Shown in pieces: positions 35,232 through 44,055 of a DNA stretch of 64,000 bases. A program made the position numbers and the translations under genes. Source of the stretch: Phycisphaerae bacterium (GTDB taxonomy: Bacteria; Planctomycetota; Phycisphaerae; Tepidisphaerales; Tepidisphaeraceae); NCBI GenBank assembly GCA_025924315.1, contig JAICIO010000012.1, positions 1 to 64,000 on the forward strand. Direction: 5' to 3'. The notes under the pieces are model-generated. The model did not search any database, was not told the DNA's origin, and saw only the letters and a program-made list of their open reading frames with translations. Every line of letters starts with the position of its first letter. Position 1 is the first letter of the stretch.

Positions 35232-35417
35232 ATGACCGCTAAACAGCAGGCACAAGAAGTCCTCCAGACCTTGCCGGACGACTGCTCAATGGAGCAGATC
35301 CAGTATCACCTCTACGTCGCCGAACTCATCCGCCACCGTGTCGAAACCGCCGACAATGAACCGTCGATTCCTCATCAAGAAGTGAAGAAGCGACTGGAAA
35401 AATGGCTCATCAAATAG
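35232..35417 (+). CDS. Small antitoxin-like protein
   Basis: The 61-residue protein is Gln/Glu-rich and predicted fully helical (AQEVLQTLPDDCSMEQIQYHLYVAELIRHRVE), then HQEVKKRLEKWL. The LPDDCSMEQIQYHLYV stretch is typical of small antitoxins paired with ParE/RelE toxins. It lies directly upstream of, and overlaps by 16 nt, the toxin gene at 35402, the normal antitoxin-first order. It should neutralise the toxin and repress the shared promoter. No clear DNA-binding motif is visible at this length. Confidence 0.75.
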   Translation: MTAKQQAQEVLQTLPDDCSMEQIQYHLYVAELIRHRVETADNEPSIPHQEVKKRLEKWLIK

Positions 35418-35707
35418 GGTGGCATCCCGAGGCGTACAAGGAGCTAGACGCCATCGCGCAGCATATCGCGCGCGATTCAGAGAAATATGCTGCCATAGTC
35501 GTCACGCGCATCGTGGCTGCTGGCGACGACCTGGAACGATTCCCGCGCATTGGACGGCGCGTGCCGGAATGGGACGATGATTCGATTCGCGAACGGATCG
35601 TCGGAAACTACAGACTGATTTATCGCATCAAAGATGAGAAGGTTCTCATCATCGCCGTGGTTCACGGCGCACGTCTTCTTGATGATTCGATTTCGACGCG
35701 TGTGTAG
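35402..35707 (+). CDS. ParE/RelE-type toxin
   Basis: The 101-residue protein has the ParE/RelE fold pattern: WHPEAYKELDAIAQHIARDSEKYA at the N-terminal helices, DLERFPRIGRRVPEW, then the beta strands IRERIVGNYRLIYRI and VLIIAVVHGARLL. The RxxxxxxYRLIYR and VxHGAR pieces are characteristic. ParE members poison gyrase and RelE members cleave mRNA; which applies here is not decided by sequence. The overlap with the antitoxin gene implies translational coupling. The pair sits between the peroxidase and PhyH genes and may stabilise this locus. Confidence 0.85.
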   Translation: MAHQIGWHPEAYKELDAIAQHIARDSEKYAAIVVTRIVAAGDDLERFPRIGRRVPEWDDDSIRERIVGNYRLIYRIKDEKVLIIAVVHGARLLDDSISTRV

Positions 35708-35754
35708 CGTGGATGACCGCTTGCGATTTCGCGGCCGTTGTTTACGGTTGCGTT

Positions 35755-36582
35755 ATGTCTTTGGCGGTGCCGACTCTCTCGCCCAAGTCTCCCCGCGCCG
35801 AAGAAATAGTTCGGAGTTCTCTGGATGACCTCGGCTTCGTCGTGGTCGAAGACGCTTATGCACCCGATGAGCTGAAATCGCTTCGGAATGGGATTTTGGA
35901 TCTCGAATCGCGGGCCACGACGGATGAAAAAAGTTTCGTTTACCAGGGCGATCACCTTTGGGCGATCTGGAATTTGTATGAGCTCACGCCTTCGCTGATG
36001 CGACTGGCGATCGTGCCGGACGCGTTTCGGCTGGCGGCCATCTATCTCGGCGAGCCGGTTCATTTCTGCCGCGCGACGATGATGAAGAAAGCGCCCGGTG
36101 GCACCGCGACGGTCGATTGGCATCAGGATACCTCGGCGGCGGTCGAGCGCGATTTGGGCGATGCGGATTCGTCAGGAATCCGGGACGGCGTCCCACATCG
36201 GCGGGTCTCGAGCGATGTGCTCGATCGCATGCTGGTCGCGCGAATCAACGTCGAGCCGCAATACGCGGACGGCGGATGTCTGCAGGTCATTCCCGGCTCG
36301 CACAAGTGGGGGAAGATTCCGTTCGAAGAAGTGAAGCAGCGCGCCGCGCAATCGCAGCCGATGCTTTGTCCGGTGCCGGAAGGAAGCATTCTCTTTTATC
36401 GTCCACTGCTCGCGCACGCCTCGGGCCCGAACACGCGGACCGATCCCAATCATCAGCGGCGCGTGATTCACAACGAGTTTCGGGCGGCGTCGATCAAGCC
36501 GACCGCCGCGGTCGATTGGTTCCCATGGAAACACGGCGCGGTGTGCGCGTCCGACGGCGTGACGTTTTCTGTTACACGGTGA
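35755..36582 (+). CDS. Phytanoyl-CoA dioxygenase (PhyH) family protein
   Basis: The 275-residue protein has the Fe(II)/2-oxoglutarate oxygenase core: H123-x-D125 in VDWHQDTSA and distal H221 in LLAHASGPN, with RRVIHNEFRA downstream for 2-oxoglutarate binding. LQVIPGSHKWG is a strong PhyH signature. The frame opens at 35713, but ATG 35755 (MSLAVPTLS) is the better start because the upstream residues are unrelated to the family. It ends 6 nt before the alpha/beta hydrolase gene, so the two are likely cotranscribed. PhyH proteins in planctomycetes are numerous and their substrates are mostly unknown. Confidence 0.85.
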   Translation: MSLAVPTLSPKSPRAEEIVRSSLDDLGFVVVEDAYAPDELKSLRNGILDLESRATTDEKSFVYQGDHLWAIWNLYELTPSLMRLAIVPDAFRLAAIYLGEPVHFCRATMMKKAPGGTATVDWHQDTSAAVERDLGDADSSGIRDGVPHRRVSSDVLDRMLVARINVEPQYADGGCLQVIPGSHKWGKIPFEEVKQRAAQSQPMLCPVPEGSILFYRPLLAHASGPNTRTDPNHQRRVIHNEFRAASIKPTAAVDWFPWKHGAVCASDGVTFSVTR

Positions 36583-36588
36583 AATCGC

Positions 36589-37773
36589 ATGAGCGAACTT
36601 CAAATCCCGAACGTTCCGATGCATGAGATCGAAGCGCCCGAGGGCGCCGGGCATCCGCGGCCGGTGGATCCGACGCGCGTCGATGCACATCGCAAGGCGA
36701 CGTATCTCTCGTACGAAGCATTTCTGCGGCAAAAGCTTGGCGAACTCGATCGCGAGCGGCCGGCGCAGTGGCAGCGCGATTACAGCAGCATCGCGGCGTA
36801 TGAAAAATCGATCGAGCCGATGCGAGGGCGACTGCAGAAGATGTTTGGCTTCTGGATCGACCCGGCGGATCGAGCGCCCCTGAATGTACGTTCGATCGAG
36901 AAGCTCGAAGAGACGAGTAAGTACACAGCGCAGCGCATGCGGCTGGAGATTCTGCCAGGCCTCGAAACCTACGCGATCGAAATCATTCCCAAAGGCGGCG
37001 CGACGCGCGGTGGATTGCTGGCGCAGCACGGCTACGCCGGCTCGCCCGAAATGGTCTGCGGATTTACTTCGACCGCGAATGACAAGGATTACGCGTATCG
37101 CTCGCTCGGTATCCGCGCCGCCGAGCGCGGCTTTCACGTCGTCGCCGTCTTTCATCCGTTCGCCTACGGTACGACGAGCGACGTGTGCGATGCGAAGCTT
37201 CCCGGCTTCGAGCATCATTCGATCAGCTACGGCCGCAATCGTCTCAACCGCATGTGCACGATGCTCGGCGGAACGCTCTTCGGCCTGGACATGATGGCGA
37301 GTTCGCGCGGGGTTGACTTGCTTACGCGCGCCGTTGGCGATCGCATCGGAATGTACGGCCTTTCGCAGGGCGGGATGTCCGCACTCTACTTGCCCGCGCT
37401 CGATCCACGCATCAAAGCGTCGGTCTCCGCGGCGTATTTCAACTGGCGGTTTGTGAAGTTGCTCGGCCCGACGCGCGCGACGTGCTATCTCGACTGGACC
37501 GACGAAGGCCAATTCTTCAGCGACGTCGTCCGGGCATTTTCCGATTGTGACGTCGTCTCGCTGATCGCCCCCCGCGCGTTCGCAGTGGAAGCCGGAATTC
37601 ACGACGGCGCGGTGGATTTCGAAAAGGCGTATGCGGAATTCGAACGGGCGCGCGTGCATTACGACAAACTGGGATTGTCAAAACGGATCGAGTTTATCGG
37701 TCACGCGGAAGGACACGTCAGCGCCACAAGGCGGGCGATGGAGTTCCTCGAAGAAAACGTCCAGCCACGGTAA
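36589..37773 (+). CDS. Alpha/beta hydrolase, acetyl-xylan-esterase / dienelactone-hydrolase type
   Basis: The 394-residue protein has a helical N-terminal cap of ~110 residues, then an alpha/beta hydrolase core: GLLAQHGYAGSPEMV, nucleophile S259 in MYGLSQGGMSAL, PRAFAVEAGIHDGAV with the likely acid, and GHAEGHVS with the catalytic histidine. No signal peptide is present, so it acts in the cytosol. A protein of similar design lies at 46007. It probably removes an ester group from a carbohydrate, which is an inference from fold and context. The PHP phosphatase gene follows after 15 nt. Confidence 0.8.
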   Translation: MSELQIPNVPMHEIEAPEGAGHPRPVDPTRVDAHRKATYLSYEAFLRQKLGELDRERPAQWQRDYSSIAAYEKSIEPMRGRLQKMFGFWIDPADRAPLNVRSIEKLEETSKYTAQRMRLEILPGLETYAIEIIPKGGATRGGLLAQHGYAGSPEMVCGFTSTANDKDYAYRSLGIRAAERGFHVVAVFHPFAYGTTSDVCDAKLPGFEHHSISYGRNRLNRMCTMLGGTLFGLDMMASSRGVDLLTRAVGDRIGMYGLSQGGMSALYLPALDPRIKASVSAAYFNWRFVKLLGPTRATCYLDWTDEGQFFSDVVRAFSDCDVVSLIAPRAFAVEAGIHDGAVDFEKAYAEFERARVHYDKLGLSKRIEFIGHAEGHVSATRRAMEFLEENVQPR

Positions 37774-37788
37774 GATTGCACCCACTCG

Positions 37789-38574
37789 ATGAATGGCGTT
37801 GAACTTTCGTTTCCGCAGCGGATGAGGCTGGAGCGCTTTAAATGTGCCCAGTCGGTCGATCTGCATTGTCATTGCCTGCCGGGCGTGGATGACGGTCCGG
37901 CCGATCTCGAGGAGGCGCTGGCGCTGTGCCGCACGCTGGTGCGCGACGGCTTCACGAAAGTCATCGCGACGCCGCATCAGCTGGGCCGATGGGACGGCGA
38001 AAACTTTCCGGAAGACGTTCGCAAGGGCGTGAAGGATCTGCAGACGCATCTCGACGCCCACAAGATCCCGCTGACCATTCTGCCCGGCGGGGAAGTGCGC
38101 GTCGACGAACGCATCCCGAAACTGCTCGAAACCGATCGCATCTCGACGCTCGGCGACACGAAAAAATATCTGCTGCTCGAACTGCCCAGCACGCTGGTGA
38201 TGGATCCCGATCTGCTGATGCAGCATCTCTTTGCGACCGGCCTGCACATCGTGCTGGCTCACTGCGAGCGCTACGAATTTCTCTTCCGCAACATCGCGTC
38301 GGTCGAAAAGTGGATCGAGAAGGGCACGATCCTTCAGGTGAACGCCGGGAGTCTGACCGGCGCGTTCGGCCCCGGTTCGCAAAACGCCGCGTGGGAATGG
38401 ATCCGCCGAGGTTGGATTTCGGTCGTCGCGACCGATGCGCACAGTCTCGGCACGCGGCGCCCGCGAATGACCGAAGCGATCGACCTGATCGCTGAGCGCT
38501 GTGGCGAAGAAGCCGCGGGACGAATGTGCGTCATCAATCCATCCAAGCTCGCTGACGGGGAAGAACTGACGTGA
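37789..38574 (+). CDS. CpsB/YwqE-type PHP-family protein-tyrosine phosphatase
   Basis: The 261-residue protein carries the PHP metal motif D24-L-H26-C-H28-C-LPGVDDGP near the N-terminus, then VIATPHQLGRW, LLELPS, VLAHCERYEF and a final VATDAHSLGTRRPRM, all matching the manganese-dependent CpsB/YwqE phosphatases that dephosphorylate the EPS tyrosine kinase. It is therefore the expected partner of the autokinase at 31165. Gram-negative EPS systems more often use a low-molecular-weight phosphatase (Wzb). Its last four bases overlap the GTG of the following polymerase-like gene. Confidence 0.88.
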   Translation: MNGVELSFPQRMRLERFKCAQSVDLHCHCLPGVDDGPADLEEALALCRTLVRDGFTKVIATPHQLGRWDGENFPEDVRKGVKDLQTHLDAHKIPLTILPGGEVRVDERIPKLLETDRISTLGDTKKYLLLELPSTLVMDPDLLMQHLFATGLHIVLAHCERYEFLFRNIASVEKWIEKGTILQVNAGSLTGAFGPGSQNAAWEWIRRGWISVVATDAHSLGTRRPRMTEAIDLIAERCGEEAAGRMCVINPSKLADGEELT

Positions 38575-41132
38575 CCGAAACTCGCTCCAAATCGCGACCG
38601 CCCGGTCAGCTCCGCGTGATGTTCGAGCCGGGCGACGAGATCAACACGATCTGGGACCGGATCATCTTCTGGACGGTCGCCGCGATGATCCTGGTGCTGC
38701 CGTTTTGTTTTGGCGTTCCGCCGGATTATGCATGGGCGGAAACCATCTTCATGATCGGCGCCGCCACGATGGGCATCGCTTACGCGATGAAGCTGATCAC
38801 CCACCGCGATCAGCAGATGCATTGGTCGCCGACGTACATTCCGATCGCGATTTTTCTGCTGCTGTGTGCGCTGCAGATGGTTCCGTTGCCCGCGAGCATC
38901 GTGAACGTGCTTTCGCCGGCGACGCTCAAGCTGCGCACGGACCTGATGCACGACATCCCCGGATCGGCGGAACGATTGCGCAGCCTGCCACTCACGTTTT
39001 ATCTCGAGAATTCGATTCGCCAGATTCGGCTGCTCTTCTCGGTTGCGGTGGTGTTCGTCGTGACGCTGAATTCCTTTCGCCGGCTCGATCAGATCAAAAA
39101 ACTTGTGATGGTGATCGCGTGCGTCGGCGGATTCATCGCGCTGATCGCGCTGCTGCAGGACATCACGCACACCGACAAAATCCTGTGGATGGATAAGCCG
39201 GCCGACGAGCCGTTCTACATCGCGCGTGCGGGCCCATTTCGCAATCACAGCCACTTCAGTCACTACATGAACCTGTGCCTCGGCGCGGCACTGGCGATCG
39301 CGCTGCTGAATTACAAGCAAACGGTTCGCGGGGCGTACAGCGCCATGAAAGATCGGCTGGCGGCGATCGAATATCAGATGCTGTTCGGCGCGATGGCCGT
39401 GATCGGGCTGTGCGCGCTGGCGATCATCTTTTCGACCTCGCGCAGCGGGATGGCCGCGCTGGCCGTCTCGGGAACGATTGCGATTGTGATGATCGCCTAC
39501 AAGCAGCGCCTGGGGATCGTCCGCACCGGTGCGGGGATTCTTGCGCTGCTCGTGCTCGGGACGGCGCTCGTGCTCGCGTCTCCGTCGGTTCGTGAGAGTT
39601 TTACGGAACTATCGGGCCGCTCATACAGCGTGAAAGAGCGGTCGCAGATCATTTCGGCGCTGCCCGCGCAGTGGAAGCAGTATCCGGTTGTCGGCACGGG
39701 CCTCGGCGCGTTTGAAGTCGTCTTTCCACTCTTCGACGTTTCGCGGCAGGAGCGCATGGCGACGCACGCCGAGGATGAGTACGCGCAGCTCATGACCGAG
39801 ACCGGCGCGATCGGCGTGCTCATGGCGCTGCTATTCATCGCGATCGTCCTGTGGAGCTACTTCAAGGTGGTGCGCAAAGGCTCGTCCGACGCGGCCGCGA
39901 TCGCGATTGGGCTGGGGTATGGCGTGCTCGCGGTGCTGATTCAAAGCGCATTCGATTTCGGCCAGCATTTGATGGCGAATGCGACGTTGATGGCCGTCAC
40001 GTGCGCGCTGCTCCTGAACCTTCGACAGATCCATCGTCGCGCCGCCGAGGCGGAGGAATCGTCGCGACCCGGAAACGTTCCGCTGCGTGCGATCGGCTTG
40101 ATTGCAATGGCGGGCGTTTTCGCCGTCTCCATCGTGGGCGGGGTGCGTACGTCGATCGCGCAAAACAGTTGGAAGAAGGCCGAGGCAGTCGAAGATCGGC
40201 TGCGGCTCCTTCACTGGCAGGCGGACAAGCCGATCTTCGCGGAAGCGCTCGACGCCGCGAGTCGCGCCGTGAGGTTCTCGCCGCACAATGTCGAGTATCG
40301 TCACTGGCTGAATGTGTATCGCTGGTACGCCGGGGCGATGGATTTGCCTCACGAGAAGAACGGCACCGTGAGCAACGGCCCGCAGCTTGAGAAGTTCGTC
40401 GCCACGCTGGTGGACGATCTGAATGATGCGCGATGGCTTTGCCCGACCTATGCGCCGAACTACGCGCAGATCGGCTGGTACGAAAGCTTCCAGCTCGAGC
40501 GCGACAGCGGCGGAGACTACATTCGGACCGCGTATCGGCTTTCGCCGAATGATCCGTCGATTGTGATGTGGGCGGGCGAGCAGGAAGCGTTCGACGGTCA
40601 CAACGATCGATCTGCAGAGCTGCTCAATCGCGCGATGGTGCTCGACGCTTATCTGATTCCCAGCGTGATGGATTTTTATCTATATGAGATGAAACGCCCG
40701 GACCTGGCGCTCGCGGCGGCGCGGGGCAAGCTCAATCCGATGCAAACGCTCGAGATGCGGCTGAACGATTCGAAGCAGGCGCCCGATATTCTCGCGACCG
40801 TCCGAAAGGAATTGCGCGAAATGTATCTGCAGGAGGCTGCCAAGCCGAAGCCGGATCCGTATCTCGTCGCGCTCGCCGCCGATGCCGAGCATCGCGCGGG
40901 CAACAACAAACACGCGATCGAACTGTACCGTCAGGCGCTGACGATCAATTACGGCGACGTCGGATCGCGATTGTTGTTGGCGCGTCTGCTGCTCGACACG
41001 GGCGACCTCGAGGGCGCCAAGCGCGAAGCGCAGATCTGCCTGCGCCTGCAACCGCACATGGCCGAAGCGGAGCAGATCATCGCGAAGCTGTCGCAGAGCG
41101 AGGAACCTGCCACCCGGACCGGGGCTGAATAA
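38571..41132 (+). CDS. O-antigen ligase-family membrane protein with C-terminal TPR-like region
   Basis: The 853-residue protein has ~10-12 membrane helices in residues ~30-530, including the O-antigen-ligase segment FRNHSHFSHYMNLCLG and the periplasmic loop ending GTGLGAFEVVFPLFDVSRQER. Residues ~540-850 are soluble and helical with TPR-like units (AELLNRAMVLDAYLIPSVMDFYL; AIELYRQALTINYGDVGSRLLLARLLLDTGDLEGAKREA). It starts at GTG 38571 in a GTGA overlap with the phosphatase. Ligase or polymerase activity is inferred from fold; the TPR part may dock other assembly proteins. Confidence 0.82.
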   Translation: MTETRSKSRPPGQLRVMFEPGDEINTIWDRIIFWTVAAMILVLPFCFGVPPDYAWAETIFMIGAATMGIAYAMKLITHRDQQMHWSPTYIPIAIFLLLCALQMVPLPASIVNVLSPATLKLRTDLMHDIPGSAERLRSLPLTFYLENSIRQIRLLFSVAVVFVVTLNSFRRLDQIKKLVMVIACVGGFIALIALLQDITHTDKILWMDKPADEPFYIARAGPFRNHSHFSHYMNLCLGAALAIALLNYKQTVRGAYSAMKDRLAAIEYQMLFGAMAVIGLCALAIIFSTSRSGMAALAVSGTIAIVMIAYKQRLGIVRTGAGILALLVLGTALVLASPSVRESFTELSGRSYSVKERSQIISALPAQWKQYPVVGTGLGAFEVVFPLFDVSRQERMATHAEDEYAQLMTETGAIGVLMALLFIAIVLWSYFKVVRKGSSDAAAIAIGLGYGVLAVLIQSAFDFGQHLMANATLMAVTCALLLNLRQIHRRAAEAEESSRPGNVPLRAIGLIAMAGVFAVSIVGGVRTSIAQNSWKKAEAVEDRLRLLHWQADKPIFAEALDAASRAVRFSPHNVEYRHWLNVYRWYAGAMDLPHEKNGTVSNGPQLEKFVATLVDDLNDARWLCPTYAPNYAQIGWYESFQLERDSGGDYIRTAYRLSPNDPSIVMWAGEQEAFDGHNDRSAELLNRAMVLDAYLIPSVMDFYLYEMKRPDLALAAARGKLNPMQTLEMRLNDSKQAPDILATVRKELREMYLQEAAKPKPDPYLVALAADAEHRAGNNKHAIELYRQALTINYGDVGSRLLLARLLLDTGDLEGAKREAQICLRLQPHMAEAEQIIAKLSQSEEPATRTGAE

Positions 41133-41150
41133 CACGCTGGATCCGAATTG

Positions 41151-42662
41151 ATGCGCATGAAAGAACCGCCCCCGCAGCCAGTGCTGTCGCATGAATCAGC
41201 CGGAAAGCTTCCCCCGCTGCGCCAGCGCCGGTGGCACGCCGGCGCACTCACGTACACGTATCCTGCGCTCATTTCGCTGTTCTTCTGGCTGTTGTGGGGC
41301 GATTTCGCGCTGAACATGAAGGAGCGATCCGGCCCGCCGACGCTCCAGCTGTTGCTCAAGAAATATCACGCATCCGATCTCGTGCTGGCGCTGCTCATTA
41401 CGAGCCTGCCGCAGGCAATGGCGCTCTTCATCACGCCGGTGGTCAGCTACCACAGCGACCGACTTCAGACCCGCTGGGGCCGGCGCATTCCGTTTATTCT
41501 CGCGACGACTCCGCTCGCGGTGCTCGCGCTGCTCGGGCTGGCTTACAGCCCGGTGCTCGGTCACGCACTCGCGAGCCTGTTGCACATCCGCAGCCAAGAC
41601 GCGGCGATCATCACGTCGTTCGGCATCTTCTGGGCGATCTTCGAGCTGTGCACGATCGTCGGCGCGGCGGTCGTCTTGCCCGGATTGATCAACGACGTCG
41701 TCCCGCGCGAATTGCTCGGGCGGTTCTACGGAATGTTCCGGGCGGTGAGCCTCGGCGCGGGGATGCTGTTCAACTGGTATCTGCTGAAGAGCGTCGAAGA
41801 GCATTACGTCCTTCTCTTTATCCTGATCGCGGTGCTGTACGCCGTGAGCTTTACGTTGATGTGCCTGAAGGTGCGCGAGCCGGATTATTCGCAAGAGATC
41901 TCGAAGGAGGACATTGCCGTGGCGGAGACGCATGCGGCGCCTGCGACGGGGGAACTGGTAGCGACGGGCGCTACTCCGGCCGCCGGTCCATCGGATGCGG
42001 TTCCTCCAACTGCGTCTCGGATGGGTGGATTCTGGGCGGCCGTTCGCACGTACTTCCGGGAATGTTTCGGCCATTCGTACTACTTCTGGTTTTTCGGCAG
42101 CTTTGCGCTCGCGGCAATGGCGTTCACACCGATCAACACATTCAGCATTCCGTTTGCTCAATCCATCAAGATGAATATGGCCACTTACGGAAAGCTTTCT
42201 GCCATTCAGCTCTTCGTTTCCCTGATTCAGGCTTATCCGATCGGTTGGCTTTGCGATCGCTTTCATCCGCTGCGGATCACAATGCTGTCACTGGCGCTCT
42301 ATGCGATCTCGACGCTCGTGGCGTTCCTCTTCGTGCGCACGCCGTTCAGCTTTGGCATCGCTCATGTCGTCTGCGGGTCTTGCGCCGGCTTCTGGCTGAC
42401 GGCGACGGCGCCGCTCGGGCCGGCGCTGCTTCCTCGGTCGCGTTTTGCGCAGTTTCTCAGCGCCAACCACATCTGCACTGCGACGGGTGTTCTGCTCTTC
42501 GGGGCCGTTGTCGGATGGTTTCTCGACGTGGTTCACCATCAGTACCATTTCATCTATCTTTGGGCGTGCTTGCTCATCACCAGTTCCCTGGTCGTCACGT
42601 TCGTGTTGCATCGCCGATTTATGAAATACGGCGGGCCTAAGGGCTATGTCGCGCCGGAGTAG
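41151..42662 (+). CDS. MFS sugar transporter (GPH/sucrose-symporter-like)
   Basis: The 503-residue protein has ~12 hydrophobic helices. The loop after helix 2-3 reads YHSDRLQTRWGRRIPFIL, the MFS/GPH signature D-x-x-x-x-R-x-G-R-R. LLGRFYGMFRAVSLGAG and a Ser/Ala/Pro-rich central loop of ~50 residues divide two halves. It begins the carbohydrate uptake region and probably imports a small sugar or oligosaccharide with a cation. TTG 41148 and ATG 41157 are alternative starts. A 73-nt gap separates it from the binding-protein gene. Confidence 0.83.
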   Translation: MRMKEPPPQPVLSHESAGKLPPLRQRRWHAGALTYTYPALISLFFWLLWGDFALNMKERSGPPTLQLLLKKYHASDLVLALLITSLPQAMALFITPVVSYHSDRLQTRWGRRIPFILATTPLAVLALLGLAYSPVLGHALASLLHIRSQDAAIITSFGIFWAIFELCTIVGAAVVLPGLINDVVPRELLGRFYGMFRAVSLGAGMLFNWYLLKSVEEHYVLLFILIAVLYAVSFTLMCLKVREPDYSQEISKEDIAVAETHAAPATGELVATGATPAAGPSDAVPPTASRMGGFWAAVRTYFRECFGHSYYFWFFGSFALAAMAFTPINTFSIPFAQSIKMNMATYGKLSAIQLFVSLIQAYPIGWLCDRFHPLRITMLSLALYAISTLVAFLFVRTPFSFGIAHVVCGSCAGFWLTATAPLGPALLPRSRFAQFLSANHICTATGVLLFGAVVGWFLDVVHHQYHFIYLWACLLITSSLVVTFVLHRRFMKYGGPKGYVAPE

Positions 42663-42735
42663 TTCGCAATCGGGATGATGCCGAGTTGCAAATTGACATC
42701 GGAAGCCGCGAAGGATAAACGCGTCTCTCAATCGC

Positions 42736-44055
42736 ATGCGCGACCGATCGCACGTTTCATCCCGCCGGGAATTCCTGCGTCAAACCGCGGCGCTTGCGCT
42801 CGCCGCGGCGGTGGGATGCGATGACCGCGAGCAGGATTTGCCGGGGCAGACGACGCTCGATTTCTATACCTACGCCACGCCGGAATTCCTTGCGCTTTTC
42901 CGCGATCAACTGATCCCGGGTTTTGAAAAAGCCAACCCGAACGTTCACGTGCGCTCCAACGAAAGCCTCGGCGACGCGGGCTATGACGCAAAGCTGCTGA
43001 CGCTCATCGCGGGGAAGCTGGCGCCCGATCTCTTTCACGTCACGCAGCAGAATTTTCCGTTTTACGCCGCCAAGGGAATCCTTCAGCCGCTCGATGACCT
43101 TCTTGCGCAGGACACGGATCTGCATGCGGACGATTTCTTTCCGCAGGTGATGGAGGGGATGCGGTTCCAGGGAAAGCTCTATGGTCTGCCAAGCGATTTC
43201 TCGACGATCATCATGTTCTACAACAAGGACCTGTTCGATCGCTCTCGCGTCCCGTACCCGCGGGAAGATTGGACGTGGGACGACTATTTGGACACCGCGA
43301 AGGCGTTGACCAAAGATTTAGATAACGATGGGCTGCCGGATGTGTATGGGACACTTGTGGAGACGGCGTACAACCGTTGGCCGGCGTGGGTTTGGGCGAA
43401 CGGTGGGAACATTCTTAATAAGGAGCTGACGCGCTGCGAGATGGATTCGCCGGAATCAATCGGCGCGCTGCAATGGTATCTCGACCTCGCGATGAAATAT
43501 CACGTTTCTCCGCGGATGGATCAGCGGATGGGGCAGGACGCGGAAGATCTTTTCGCGGCGCAGCGCGTGGCGATGCAGGCGGACAGCCGATACGGCTACA
43601 AGCGTTTTCGCCGCGACGGCGGTGTGCCGTTCAAATTTGACGTTTGTCCGATGCCGAAAGGAAAAACGCGCGCAACGACGTTCATCTGGGGTGGAAACTG
43701 CATTCTCAAATCGACGAAGCACCCGAAGGAGTCGTGGGAATTTCTGAAGTTTATGTCCGGCCCGCCGGGCGCCGCGATTAACCTTGCGATGGGCAATGCG
43801 CTGCCCGCGTATCGCAAGGCGGCCGAGCAGGCAATCGCGAACAGCAAAAGCGATCCGCTGCTGCCGGAGCACGATCATTATTTCCTCGACGCGGTGAGTT
43901 ATGGGCGCATCGCGCCGAATCCGCCGCAATATGCGAATTACGTCGATGCGATGGATGATTTCGAAGACGCGCTGCTGCATGGTTCGTCGGTCGCCGACGC
44001 CTGCCGGGACTTCACGAAAAACGTGAATCAGCTGCTCAACTCGGGGGTCTTTTGA
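42736..44055 (+). CDS. ABC sugar transporter substrate-binding protein (family 1)
   Basis: The 439-residue protein starts with a Tat-like signal (SSRREFLRQTAALALAAAVGC), where the final AVGC also fits a lipobox, so it is likely a lipoprotein. The mature part matches family 1 solute-binding proteins: LIPGFEKANPNVHV, GKLAPDLFHV, YGLPSDFSTIIMFYNKDLF, WTWDDYLDTAKALTKD and TTFIWGGNCILKSTKHPKESWEFLKFM. It would capture a sugar for the two permeases that follow. Its stop shares a base with the first permease ATG. Confidence 0.88.
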   Translation: MRDRSHVSSRREFLRQTAALALAAAVGCDDREQDLPGQTTLDFYTYATPEFLALFRDQLIPGFEKANPNVHVRSNESLGDAGYDAKLLTLIAGKLAPDLFHVTQQNFPFYAAKGILQPLDDLLAQDTDLHADDFFPQVMEGMRFQGKLYGLPSDFSTIIMFYNKDLFDRSRVPYPREDWTWDDYLDTAKALTKDLDNDGLPDVYGTLVETAYNRWPAWVWANGGNILNKELTRCEMDSPESIGALQWYLDLAMKYHVSPRMDQRMGQDAEDLFAAQRVAMQADSRYGYKRFRRDGGVPFKFDVCPMPKGKTRATTFIWGGNCILKSTKHPKESWEFLKFMSGPPGAAINLAMGNALPAYRKAAEQAIANSKSDPLLPEHDHYFLDAVSYGRIAPNPPQYANYVDAMDDFEDALLHGSSVADACRDFTKNVNQLLNSGVF

